In this document: piece by piece, positions 7,841-15,302 of the stretch
How the letters are laid out: each line of letters opens with the position of its first letter
Position numbering within the stretch: the stretch's first letter is position 1
NCBI RefSeq assembly: GCF_014191495.1
Contig: NZ_JACHWR010000008.1
Span: 1-48,941, forward strand
Direction: 5' to 3'
DNA length: 48,941 nt
Source: Nocardioides soli
GTDB lineage: Bacteria > Actinomycetota > Actinomycetes > Propionibacteriales > Nocardioidaceae
Notes under the pieces: generated by a model
Told to the model about the DNA's origin: nothing
Database searches by the model: none
Seen by the model: the letters and a program-made list of their open reading frames with translations, nothing else
Made by a program: the position numbers and the translations under genes

Positions 7841-9052
7841 TCAGACGATCTCGACGATGGTGGCGATGCCCATGCCGCCGCCCACGCAGAGCGTGGCGAG
7901 GCCGCGGCGCAGGTCCCGGCGGTGCAGCTCGTCGACGAGCGTGCCGAGGATCATCGCGCCGGTCGCGCCGAGCGGGTGGCCCATCGCGATCGCTCCGCCG
8001 TTGACGTTGGTGATCTCGTGGCTGATGCCGAGGTCGCGCATGAAGCGCATCGCGACGGCGGCGAACGCCTCGTTGATCTCGAAGAGGTCGATGTCGCCGA
8101 CCTCGAGGCCGGCCCGGGCGAGCGCCTTGCGCGCGGCGGGCGCCGGACCGGTAAGCATGATCGTCGGGTCGGCGCCGGAGACGGCGGTCGCGACGATGCG
8201 GGCCCGCGGGGTCAGGCCGAGCTCGGTGCCGATCTCCTCGGTGCCGACCGCCACCAGCGCAGCGCCGTCGACGATGCCCGAGGAGTTGCCGGCATGGTGG
8301 ACGTGGTTGATCCGCTCGATCCAGTGGTACTTCTCGAGTGCCACGTCGTCGAAGCCCGCGTCGGCGCCGACCTGGGCGAAGCTCGGCTTGAGGCCGGACA
8401 GGCCCTCGACGGTCGTGTCGGGGCGGATCAGCTCGTCGTGGTCGAGGATGGTGAGCCCGTTGCGGTCGGCGACCGGCACCACGGCGCCCGCGAAGTAGCC
8501 GTTGGCCCAGGCCTTGGCCGCGCGGTGGTGGGACTCCGCGGCGTACGCGTCGACGTCCTCGCGGCTCCAGCCCTCGAGGGTCGCGATCAGGTCGGCGCCG
8601 ATGCCCTGCGGCACGAAGCCGGTGCGCAGCGCGGTGGCCGGGTCGGACGCCCAGGCGCCGCCGTCGGAGCCCATCGGGACCCGGCTCATCGACTCCACGC
8701 CGCCGGCGAGGATCAGGTCCTCGAACCCGCCGCGGACCCGGGAGGCGGCCTGGTTGACCGCCTCGAGGCCGGAGGCACAGAACCGGTTCAGCTGCACGCC
8801 GGCGACGGTCTCGGGGTAGCCGGCCGCGAGGGCGGCGGTCTTGGCGATGTCGCCGCCCTGCTCCCCGACCGGCGACACCACGCCGAGGACGACGTCGTCG
8901 ACCCGCGCGGGGTCCAGGCCGGGGTTGCGGTCCTTGACCTCGTCGAGCAGCCCGACGATCAGGTCGACCGGCTTCACCTCGTGCAGCGCGCCCGCCGCCT
9001 TGCCCTTGCCGCGCGGCGTACGAAGGTGGTCGTAGACGAATGCTTCAGCCAT
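7841..9052 (-). CDS. fadA: Acetyl-CoA C-acyltransferase (thiolase)
   Basis: Thiolase of 403 residues that cleaves 3-ketoacyl-CoA with CoA, the last step of beta-oxidation. The nucleophilic Cys lies in LNRFCASGLEAVNQA (C92). The C-terminal half carries NVNGGAIAMGHPLGATGA (catalytic His) and LCVGGGMGIA (second Cys), so all active-site parts are present. The gene precedes the fadB-like gene on the same strand and diverges from a MerR regulator. The start ATG 9052 is preceded by a purine-rich GGAGTAGG. The next convincing promoter, with a dyad in its spacer, lies at 9101-9128, giving an mRNA leader of about 40 nt. Confidence 0.95.
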   Translation of the reverse strand: MAEAFVYDHLRTPRGKGKAAGALHEVKPVDLIVGLLDEVKDRNPGLDPARVDDVVLGVVSPVGEQGGDIAKTAALAAGYPETVAGVQLNRFCASGLEAVNQAASRVRGGFEDLILAGGVESMSRVPMGSDGGAWASDPATALRTGFVPQGIGADLIATLEGWSREDVDAYAAESHHRAAKAWANGYFAGAVVPVADRNGLTILDHDELIRPDTTVEGLSGLKPSFAQVGADAGFDDVALEKYHWIERINHVHHAGNSSGIVDGAALVAVGTEEIGTELGLTPRARIVATAVSGADPTIMLTGPAPAARKALARAGLEVGDIDLFEINEAFAAVAMRFMRDLGISHEITNVNGGAIAMGHPLGATGAMILGTLVDELHRRDLRRGLATLCVGGGMGIATIVEIV

Positions 9053-9100
9053 GTCCTACTCCATGATGGTGGGGCGATGCCACAAGAACCTGTGCGCTCG

Positions 9101-9128
9101 ATTGTGACACTATTACTGTCATCGTCAA
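9101..9128 (-). promoter_or_regulatory. Thiolase promoter with MerR-type operator in the spacer
   Basis: On the minus strand a -35 TTGACG (9128-9123) and a -10 CACAAT (9106-9101) are 16 bp apart. The dyad TGACAGTAATAGTGTCA (9121-9105) fills the spacer and touches the -10. That is the classic geometry for a MerR-family regulator, and the adjacent divergent gene encodes one. A very similar dyad in the same position precedes the CoA-transferase gene at 15059. Confidence 0.65.
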
Positions 9129-9154
9129 GGCAGGGACCGGATGTGAGGAGGGTC

Positions 9155-9880
9155 ATGGAGGAGACCGTCGAGCCGTCGAGCGGGCTGCTCACCCTCGACG
9201 AGCTGACCGACCGCGTCGGCATGAGCGTGCGCAACATCCGCTTCTACACGACCAAGGGACTGGTGCCGCCCCCGATCCGGCGCGGCCGCTCCGGTTACTA
9301 CAGCCCCGACCACGTGGCACGGCTCGAGCTGGTGCAGGAGCTCCAGGCGCACGGCTTCACGCTGTCGGCGATCGAGAAGTACGTCGCCCGCATCCCCGCC
9401 GACGCCACCCCCGAGGACATCGCGCTGCACCGGACCATGCTCGCGCCGTGGCAGGCCGACCTGCCCGTCGAGATGTCGCGCGCCGAGCTCGACCGGCGCA
9501 CCGGCCGGACGCTCTCCGCCGACGACCTGAGCACGCTGAAGGCGCTGGGCATCGTGTTCCCGACGGCGCGGGGCCGCTACGAGGTCGCGGTCTCCCAGCT
9601 GTCGGTCGGGCTCACCCTGCTCGATCTCGGCTTCCCGGTCGAGGCGGCGATCGCGGCCTCCGAGGTGTACGCCGAGCACGGACGCCAGATCGCCAAGGAG
9701 CTCAACGAGCTCTTCCGCACCATGGTCTGGCCGGTCTACAAGGAGTCCGGCGCCTCCACCGAGTCGCTGCGCAGGGTCGTCGAGAACCTCAAGCCGCTCT
9801 CGGTCGCCAGCCTGGTCGCGGCGTACGAGTCCGCCATGGACGAGACCCGCCGCGAGAACATCGAGCGGCGGGCGAGGTAG
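9155..9880 (+). CDS. MerR-family transcriptional regulator of beta-oxidation genes
   Basis: 241 residues. The N-terminal winged HTH reads LTLDELTDRVGMSVRNIRFYTTKGLVPPPIRRGRSGYYSPDHVARLELVQEL, the canonical MerR pattern with Arg-Tyr and a wing ending before the dimerisation helix. The C-terminal part (about 100-241) is helical and unlike metal sensors, so the ligand may be an acyl-CoA or another metabolite. It diverges from the thiolase/fadB operon and a dyad sits in the shared 102-bp region, which points to control of that operon and probably autoregulation. ATG 9155 is chosen because GAGGAGGG (9145-9152) precedes it and the protein then begins just ahead of the HTH. Confidence 0.9.
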   Translation: MEETVEPSSGLLTLDELTDRVGMSVRNIRFYTTKGLVPPPIRRGRSGYYSPDHVARLELVQELQAHGFTLSAIEKYVARIPADATPEDIALHRTMLAPWQADLPVEMSRAELDRRTGRTLSADDLSTLKALGIVFPTARGRYEVAVSQLSVGLTLLDLGFPVEAAIAASEVYAEHGRQIAKELNELFRTMVWPVYKESGASTESLRRVVENLKPLSVASLVAAYESAMDETRRENIERRAR

Positions 9881-9903
9881 GCCCGGGTCTCGTGACCCGA
9901 CAC

Positions 9904-9934
9904 GTGGCTGGTTCGCGTGGCTGGTTCGCGTGGC
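9904..9934 (+). repeat. 13-bp tandem repeat
   Basis: GTGGCTGGTTCGC occurs twice in direct tandem (9904-9916, 9917-9929) followed by a partial third copy (GTGGC). It lies in the gap downstream of the MerR gene. No function is evident. Confidence 0.7.
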
Positions 9935-9981
9935 CGGCGAGTCGTCCCGGCGGGACACCCACCTCCGAGTGCCGCCAGGCC

Positions 9982-10044
9982 GATAGTCCGTCACAGTACG
10001 GCTGGCCCCAGGCAGAAACGACCACCAGAACGTGACGGACTATC
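9982..10044. repeat. Inverted repeat between convergent genes
   Basis: Perfect 13-bp arms GATAGTCCGTCAC (9982-9994) and GTGACGGACTATC (10032-10044) around a 37-nt loop. It lies between the MerR gene and the PNPOx-family gene, which converge. It could be a bidirectional terminator or a dispersed palindromic element. The remaining sequence of this 233-bp gap holds no convincing gene. Confidence 0.7.
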
Positions 10045-10113
10045 CCGGATCGCGGGCACCTCACGGCCGATGCCACGCCCAGAAGCGACGGGTACGCCGG
10101 GGCAGCACGGCGC

Positions 10114-10542
10114 TCAGTCGTCGAGTCGCAGATGCAGCCAGGGGCGGTCGAGGACGAACCGGCGACCGGTGACCTCGATCGGGGCGATCTCGACCACGTC
10201 GTACTTGTCGGAGCCGACCCAAGGGCGGAGCGGGACGTTCTCGGCGCGGTGCTCCTCGGCCTCGCCGAGGTGGCGCGCCCGGCCGCGGACGACGACGCTG
10301 GCCGCGGTCTCACCGGCGAAGTCGTCGATCTCGAAGGCGACCTCGGCGCCGAGCACCACGCCGAGCAGCTTGCTGCCGGGCGCGGTGCGGAAGAGCAGCG
10401 TCGCGCCGTCGACGGCGTAGTTGATCGGGGTGATGTGCTGCTCGTCCACGATCGTGAAGGCCAGCCGGCCGAACTCGTGGTCGCGCAGCATCTCCCAGCA
10501 CTCCTGCGTGGTCATCTCGACCACGGGCGACTCCTCGCTCAT
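10114..10542 (-). CDS. Pyridoxamine 5'-phosphate oxidase-family protein
   Basis: A 142-residue single-domain protein with the split-barrel FMN-binding fold: ECWEMLRDHEFGRLAFTIVDEQHITPINYAVDGATLLFRTAPGSKL is the usual N-terminal motif, and VVVRGRARHL with PLRPWVGSDKYDVVEIAPIEVTGRRF follows. Members of this actinobacterial group bind FMN, F420 or haem and include Rv-type Ddn-like and nitroreductase-like relatives; true pyridoxal synthesis is unlikely for this short form. ATG 10542 has GGTGGAG 2-8 nt upstream. It is followed at 93 bp spacing by csbD on the same strand. Confidence 0.87.
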   Translation of the reverse strand: MSEESPVVEMTTQECWEMLRDHEFGRLAFTIVDEQHITPINYAVDGATLLFRTAPGSKLLGVVLGAEVAFEIDDFAGETAASVVVRGRARHLGEAEEHRAENVPLRPWVGSDKYDVVEIAPIEVTGRRFVLDRPWLHLRLDD

Positions 10543-10634
10543 GCTCCACCTCCCGGGACCCCGCCCTCGGCTCCAGCGTAGGGAGTCGCCGGTCGCGAGG
10601 GCGAGAGTCGATGGTCCCGGGGGTGGGCGGGTCG

Positions 10635-10829
10635 CTACTTCCGCAGCCCGTCCTTCACGTCCTTGACGGCGTCCTTGACGTGCTCGCCGGCGCTCTTGGC
10701 CTTGGCGCTGGTCTGGTCCGCCCTGCCCTCGGCCTCGAGGTCGCGGTCACCCGATGCACGGCCCGCCGACTCCTTGCCGTGGCCCTTGAGCTCCTCGAGC
10801 TTGTGCTCGGCCTTGTCCTTGAGTCCCAT
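10635..10829 (-). CDS. CsbD-family stress protein
   Basis: 64 residues, highly charged: MGLKDKAEHKLEELKGHGKE followed by an alanine-, lysine- and acid-rich amphipathic region ending DAVKDVKDGLRK. This is the CsbD pattern, small general-stress proteins of unknown mechanism; the Bacillus member depends on sigma-B. Upstream in-frame ATG 10844 exists, but the GGAGG at 10835-10839 lies inside that extension and is well placed for ATG 10829, so the shorter start is preferred. It sits between the PNPOx and helicase genes on the same strand. Confidence 0.85.
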   Translation of the reverse strand: MGLKDKAEHKLEELKGHGKESAGRASGDRDLEAEGRADQTSAKAKSAGEHVKDAVKDVKDGLRK

Positions 10830-10904
10830 CACTGCCTCCTTCATCGCGCGTGCTTGGGGAGGCGGTGACCGGTCGGCCCCGGCGGTAAACGTCAGGGACG
10901 CACC

Positions 10905-12263
10905 TCAGGCGGCGGGACGACGGCCGCGACCGCGACCGCCGCGGCCCCGGCGACGGCCACCCTGCTGGCCCGCCGGGCGACTCCCGCCGCCCTGCGGACG
11001 CGCGGGCTGCTTGCGCCGCGCGGGCTGGGCGGGCGCCGGCGCCTCGACGACCAGGCCACCCGGCACCAGCACCCGCTCACCCGGCGCGAGCGTGGCGAGC
11101 ACGGGGTGCGAGGCGTCGGCGAGCTTGGTGGTGGTCGGCTTGATGCCGGCCGCGCGGGTCAGGCTGCGCACCTCGCGCACCTGCTCGTCGGTCATCAGCG
11201 TCACGACGGTGCCGCGGGCACCGGCCCGCGCCGTCCGCCCCGAGCGGTGCAGGTACGCCTTGTGCTCCACCGGCGGGTCGGCGTGCACGACCAGCGCCAC
11301 GTCGTCGACGTGGATGCCGCGGGCGGCGATGTCGGTGGCGACGAGCGTGGACGCGCGGCCGGAGTGGAACGCGTCCATGTTGCGCGTGCGCGCGCCCTGG
11401 CTCAGGTTGCCGTGCAGCTCGACGGTCGGCACACCGGCGCGGTTGAGCTGGCGCGAGAGGGCCTTGGCGCCGTGCTTGGTGCGGGTGAAGACGACCGTGC
11501 GGCCCGGGGCGCTGGTCAGGTCGACGAGCACCGGCACGCGGTGCTCGCGCGCGACGTGCAGCAGGTGGTGGTCCATGGTCGCGACCGGCGACTGCGCCGA
11601 GTCGGCCTGATGGGTCACCGGGTTGCGCAGGTAGCGCTTGACGAGGACGTCGATCGCCTTGTCGAGCGTGGCGGAGAACAGCAGCCGCTGGCTCTCCCGC
11701 GGGGTGCGGTCGAGCAGGCGGCGTACGCCGGGGAGGAAGCCGAGGTCGGCCATGTGGTCGGCCTCGTCGAGCACCGTGATCTCGATCGCGCCGAGGTCGC
11801 AGTGGCCCTGGCCGATCAGGTCCTCGAGGCGGCCGGGGCAGGCCAGCACGATGTCGACGCCGGCCCGCAGGCCCTGCACCTGGGGGTTCTGGCCGACGCC
11901 GCCGAAGACGGTGCGGGTGCGCAGGCCGGCGGCCTCGGCGAGCGGCTTGAGGGCGGCCTCGATCTGGGCGACCAGCTCCCGGGTGGGCGCGAGCACCAGC
12001 GCCCGCGGCCGGCGGGACTGGGCGGGCTTCCCGCCGGAGAGCCGGGCGACCAGCGGGAGCAGGAACGCGTAGGTCTTGCCGGAGCCGGTACGGCCCCGAC
12101 CGAGGACGTCGCGGCCGGCGAGCGAGTCGGGCAGGGTCGCGGCCTGGATCGGCGTGGGGGTGGTGATGCCGAGGTCGGCGAGGATCGTGGACAGGTCCGC
12201 GGGCACGCCGAGCTCGGCGAAGCCCGCAGCGGTTGCTGCAGAAGACAAGGAAGGGTCACTCAC
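10905..12263 (-). CDS. DEAD-box ATP-dependent RNA helicase
   Basis: 452 residues, GTG start. Motifs in order: Q motif TPTPIQ (about 35-40), motif I GRGRTGSGKT (55-64), Ia APTRELVAQ, GG, Ib-type CPGRLEDL, II DEAD (166-169), III SAT, then the second RecA domain with TIVATDIAARGIHVDD-like motif V and HRSGRTARAG (VI). The C-terminal 50 residues are low-complexity and basic, rich in RG/RGRGG, as in RhlE-type cold-shock helicases, and probably bind RNA non-specifically. It likely unwinds structured mRNA or rRNA. A TACGCT -10-like box (12282-12287) would give a leader of about a dozen nucleotides. The 151-bp gap behind it holds no gene. Confidence 0.95.
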   Translation of the reverse strand: MSDPSLSSAATAAGFAELGVPADLSTILADLGITTPTPIQAATLPDSLAGRDVLGRGRTGSGKTYAFLLPLVARLSGGKPAQSRRPRALVLAPTRELVAQIEAALKPLAEAAGLRTRTVFGGVGQNPQVQGLRAGVDIVLACPGRLEDLIGQGHCDLGAIEITVLDEADHMADLGFLPGVRRLLDRTPRESQRLLFSATLDKAIDVLVKRYLRNPVTHQADSAQSPVATMDHHLLHVAREHRVPVLVDLTSAPGRTVVFTRTKHGAKALSRQLNRAGVPTVELHGNLSQGARTRNMDAFHSGRASTLVATDIAARGIHVDDVALVVHADPPVEHKAYLHRSGRTARAGARGTVVTLMTDEQVREVRSLTRAAGIKPTTTKLADASHPVLATLAPGERVLVPGGLVVEAPAPAQPARRKQPARPQGGGSRPAGQQGGRRRGRGGRGRGRRPAA

Positions 12264-12414
12264 TGCTGGGGGTGTCTCGCCAGCGTATGGATCCCGAGAG
12301 GGGCGCAGAACTCACGGCTCGCGCAGTCGCCCGAGGCAAGACAGGACGGGCTGTTGCCGCCAACCCTACCGTGCCGGACGGCACCCGTCCGAATCGTCAG
12401 TGGCCGATCGGGGC

Positions 12415-13854
12415 TCAGCTGAAGGCCAGTACGCCGTCATCGAGCGGCCGGTGGTTGATGGCGCGGACGTCGCGCAGGTAGTTCTGCCGCAGCTTCCACG
12501 GCTCCCGGTCCCCCTGCTGGGGTAGCTCGTCGAGCGCCCGCAGGATGTAGCCGGAGCTGAAGTCGATCAGCCGCTCCTCGCCGACCGTCGGGTCGCGCGG
12601 CGCCACCACCCGGCGTACGCCGTGGTCGTCCATGTGCCGCAGCAGCCGGCACACGAAGTCGGCGACCAGGTCGGCCTTGAGCGTCCACGAGGCGTTGGTG
12701 TAGCCGATCGTGAAGGCGAAGTTGGGCACGTCGCTGAGCATCAGCGCGCGGTAGGTGAGGGTGTCGTGCATCTTCACCGGGGTCCCGTCGACGGTGAGCT
12801 CGACGCCGCCCATGGCCTTCAGCGTCAGGCCGGTCGCGCTGACGACGACGTCGGCCTCGAGCTCCTCGCCCGAGCGCAACCGGATGCCGGTCTCGGTGAA
12901 CGTGTCGACGTGGTCGGTGACGACGGAGGCCCGGCCGCTGCGGAGCGCCCGGAAGAGATCGCCGTCGGGCACGAAGCACAGGCGCTGGTCCCACGGGTTG
13001 TACGCCGGCTTGAAGTGCGTGTCGACGTCGACCTCCGGCGGCAGCTGACCGGCGGCCTGCTTGCGGATGAAGGCCTTGACCCGGTCGGGGCGGCGGCGGG
13101 CGAGCTGGAAGAACGCCGTCGCGACCAGGATCGCCTTCCAGCGCACGATCGGGTAGGAGACCTTCGTCGGCAGCCGGCGCAGCCGCGTGGCGAGCGGGTC
13201 GTCGCCGGGCAACGAGAGGACGTACGTCGGCGATCGCTGCAGCATCGTCACGTGCCCGGCGCCGGCCTCGGCCATCGCCGGCACCAATGTCACCGCGGTC
13301 GCGCCCGAGCCGATCACGACGACCCGCTTGCCGGCGTAGTCGAGGTCGTCGGGCCAGTGCTGGGGGTGCACGACGGTGCCGCGGAAGTCCGCCAGCCCCG
13401 GGAAGTCGGGCGCGAAACCGCGGTCGTAGTCGTAGTAGCCGCCGCAGCCCCACAGGAAGCTCGCGGTCATCGTGACGGGCTCGCCGTCGCGGTCGATCTC
13501 GACGGTCCAGCGGGCGGTCGCGGAGTCCCAGCCGGCCGCGATGACACGGTGGCGGTAGCGGATCAGCCGGTCCACGCCGTACTCCTCGGCGACCGTGCGC
13601 AGGTAGCGCAGGATCGATGGGCCGTCGGCCAGTGCGCGCTCGCCGACCCAGGGCCGCCAGCGGTAGCCGAAGGTGAACATGTCGGAGTCGGAGCGGACCC
13701 CGGGGTACCGGAAGAGATCCCAGGTGCCGCCGCTCGCGGCGCGCGCCTCCAGCACGGCCACGCTGCGGCCGGGATGCTCGGTGCGCAGGCGGCACGCGGC
13801 GCCGATGCCCGAGAGCCCGGCACCGACGATGAGGACGTCGACGTGCTCGGTCAT
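12415..13854 (-). CDS. EthA-like Baeyer-Villiger flavin monooxygenase
   Basis: 479 residues, very close in motif spacing to mycobacterial EthA, as I recall that protein. The FAD Rossmann motif is IVGAGLSGIGAA (9-20), followed by GGTWDLFRYPGVRSDSDM. The Baeyer-Villiger fingerprint FRGTVVHPQHWP (157-168, FxGxxxHxxxWP) is intact and precedes the NADPH motif VVVIGSGATAVTLVP (178-192). YNPWDQRLC, GYTNASWTLKADL and LDELPQQG are also EthA-like. It would oxygenate ketones or activate thioamide prodrugs. No TetR (EthR) gene is adjacent, unlike in mycobacteria. A TAGAGT -10-like box at 13861-13866 ends 6 nt before the ATG, so the mRNA is probably leaderless. Confidence 0.9.
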   Translation of the reverse strand: MTEHVDVLIVGAGLSGIGAACRLRTEHPGRSVAVLEARAASGGTWDLFRYPGVRSDSDMFTFGYRWRPWVGERALADGPSILRYLRTVAEEYGVDRLIRYRHRVIAAGWDSATARWTVEIDRDGEPVTMTASFLWGCGGYYDYDRGFAPDFPGLADFRGTVVHPQHWPDDLDYAGKRVVVIGSGATAVTLVPAMAEAGAGHVTMLQRSPTYVLSLPGDDPLATRLRRLPTKVSYPIVRWKAILVATAFFQLARRRPDRVKAFIRKQAAGQLPPEVDVDTHFKPAYNPWDQRLCFVPDGDLFRALRSGRASVVTDHVDTFTETGIRLRSGEELEADVVVSATGLTLKAMGGVELTVDGTPVKMHDTLTYRALMLSDVPNFAFTIGYTNASWTLKADLVADFVCRLLRHMDDHGVRRVVAPRDPTVGEERLIDFSSGYILRALDELPQQGDREPWKLRQNYLRDVRAINHRPLDDGVLAFS

Positions 13855-13892
13855 GCCGGCACTCTACTGAATATCTGTCAACAAGCCTAGGG

Positions 13893-15059
13893 TCAGGCTT
13901 GGACCGCCGCGCCGCTGTCGATCAGCGCGTCGACGTCGTCGATGCCCCACGCGGTCAGCGCCGTACGGGTGCTGTCGCCGGCGCTCTCCGCGGCGCGGCC
14001 GATGGTGGCCTCGGTGCGCGAGAAGCGCGGTGCGGGGGCCGGCTGGGTGTGGCCGTCCTTCTCGACGAACGTCCCCCGCGCGCGCAGGTGCGGGTGCTCG
14101 AACGCCTCGCTGATCGGGAGGATCCCGGCGACGCAGGCGTCGGTGCCCTCGAAGACCGCGACCCACTCCCGCTGGGTCCGCTGCCGGAAGGCGTCGGCGA
14201 TCAGGGTCCGGAGCCGGTCGTTGTTGGCCGGGTCGTAGCGGTCGGGAGCGTCGGCGCCGATGCCGAGCAGGGCGACGAAGGCGTCGTAGAACTGCGGCTC
14301 CAGCGCGCCGACCGACATGTGTCGGCCGTCGGCGGTCTCGTAGATGTCGTAGTACGGCGCGCCGCCGTCGAGGAGGTTGGCCGCGCGCTCCTCGTGGTAG
14401 CCGCCGGACGCCAGGAACGCCGCCGTCATCGCGTTGAGGTGGGCGGTGCCGTCGACGATCGCGGCGTCGACGACCTGACCCTTCCCGCTGGTGCGCGACT
14501 CGAGGAGCGCGGCCAGGATGCCGATGACGAGGTACGTCGAGCCGCCGCCGAAGTCGCCGACCAGGTTGGCCGGGAAGTGGGGCCGGCCCTTGTCCTGGCC
14601 CAGGCCGAAGAGCGTGCCGGTGATCGCGATGTAGTTCATGTCGTGGCCCGCCACCTGGGCGAGCGGGCCGTGCTGGCCCCAGCCGGTCATCCGGCCGTAG
14701 ACGAGCCGCGGGTTGACCTGCTCCAGGTCCGCCGGCCCCAGTCCGAGCCGCTCCATCACGCCCGGCCGCATCCCCTCGACCAGCACGTCGGCACCCTCGA
14801 CGAGCCGCTTCACCGTGGCCCGCGCCTGCTCGCTCTTGAGGTCGAGCGCGACGCTGGGCCGGCCGCGGTTGAGCAGCATGTGGCTGCCCCCGCCCGCGAA
14901 CAGCTGACCGCCCGGCCGCTCCACGCGGATCACGTCCGCCCCCAGGTCGGCGAGGATCATGCACGCGTGCGGGCTCGGCCCGATCCCCGCGATCTCCACG
15001 ACCTTCACGCCCCGGAGCGGCCCGGTGCCCTGTCCCAGCTCGTACGTCTCGTCCGGCAT
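13893..15059 (-). CDS. CaiB/BaiF CoA transferase-family, alpha-methylacyl-CoA racemase type
   Basis: 388 residues from ATG 15059. It fits the AMACR/MCR branch: LRGVKVVEIAGIGPSPHACMILADLGADVIRVERPGG at the N-terminus, and the racemase pair His in VAGHDMNYIA (H139) and Asp in NLVGDFGGGS (D169), 30 residues apart as in the mycobacterial racemase (His126/Asp156). It would interconvert 2-methylacyl-CoA epimers before beta-oxidation of branched fatty acids or sterol side chains. The start choice rests on a CATGAT -10 (15072-15067) exactly 7 nt before this ATG; in-frame ATGs at 15071 and 15068 overlap that box. It lies 38 bp upstream of the EthA-like gene on the same strand. Confidence 0.88.
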   Translation of the reverse strand: MPDETYELGQGTGPLRGVKVVEIAGIGPSPHACMILADLGADVIRVERPGGQLFAGGGSHMLLNRGRPSVALDLKSEQARATVKRLVEGADVLVEGMRPGVMERLGLGPADLEQVNPRLVYGRMTGWGQHGPLAQVAGHDMNYIAITGTLFGLGQDKGRPHFPANLVGDFGGGSTYLVIGILAALLESRTSGKGQVVDAAIVDGTAHLNAMTAAFLASGGYHEERAANLLDGGAPYYDIYETADGRHMSVGALEPQFYDAFVALLGIGADAPDRYDPANNDRLRTLIADAFRQRTQREWVAVFEGTDACVAGILPISEAFEHPHLRARGTFVEKDGHTQPAPAPRFSRTEATIGRAAESAGDSTRTALTAWGIDDVDALIDSGAAVQA

Positions 15060-15066
15060 ATCCCGC

Positions 15067-15087
15067 ATCATGACAGAAGTGCTGTCA
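15067..15087 (-). promoter_or_regulatory. Operator dyad like that of the MerR-controlled thiolase promoter
   Basis: Minus strand: TGACAGCACTTCTGTCA (15087-15071), a 6-bp-arm dyad whose last bases form the start of a -10 CATGAT (15072-15067). The thiolase dyad is TGACAGTAATAGTGTCA with its -10 CACAAT in the same relative place; 13 of 17 positions match. This suggests that the MerR regulator at 9155 also controls this gene. Confidence 0.5.
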
Positions 15088-15127
15088 CGGTTGGTGGGGT
15101 TCTGGGGTGGCGGGTGCCCGTCGGTGC

Positions 15128-15180
15128 GGCGGTGAGCAGGCAACCGTTTGCCCGGGGTGATCGGTTGCTGGCTCACCGCC
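15128..15180. repeat. Palindromic repeat element, family C, copy 1
   Basis: Arms GGCGGTGAGCAGGCAACCG (15128-15146) and CGGTTGCTGGCTCACCGCC (15162-15180) pair at 17 of 19 positions. It lies between the divergent CoA-transferase and AbiEi/DUF559-like genes. Related arms recur three times at 16253-16460. Confidence 0.75.
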
Positions 15181-15302
15181 AACCGGCCGACTCATCGCCA
15201 GCCGGGCCCGTTGTCCGCCCACAGGCCGACGTTCGACGGACGGATCCACAGCCACCGTCCAGCGCACCACCAGCATCGGCGCCGGCGGCGTCGACTGGGT
15301 GG

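Noticed and set aside
13899..15300. Plus-strand open frame running opposite the CoA-transferase gene into the AbiEi/DUF559-like gene
   Set aside because: Only the part from ATG 15303 has protein-like composition; the upstream part mirrors the racemase-family gene, which has conserved catalytic residues on the other strand.
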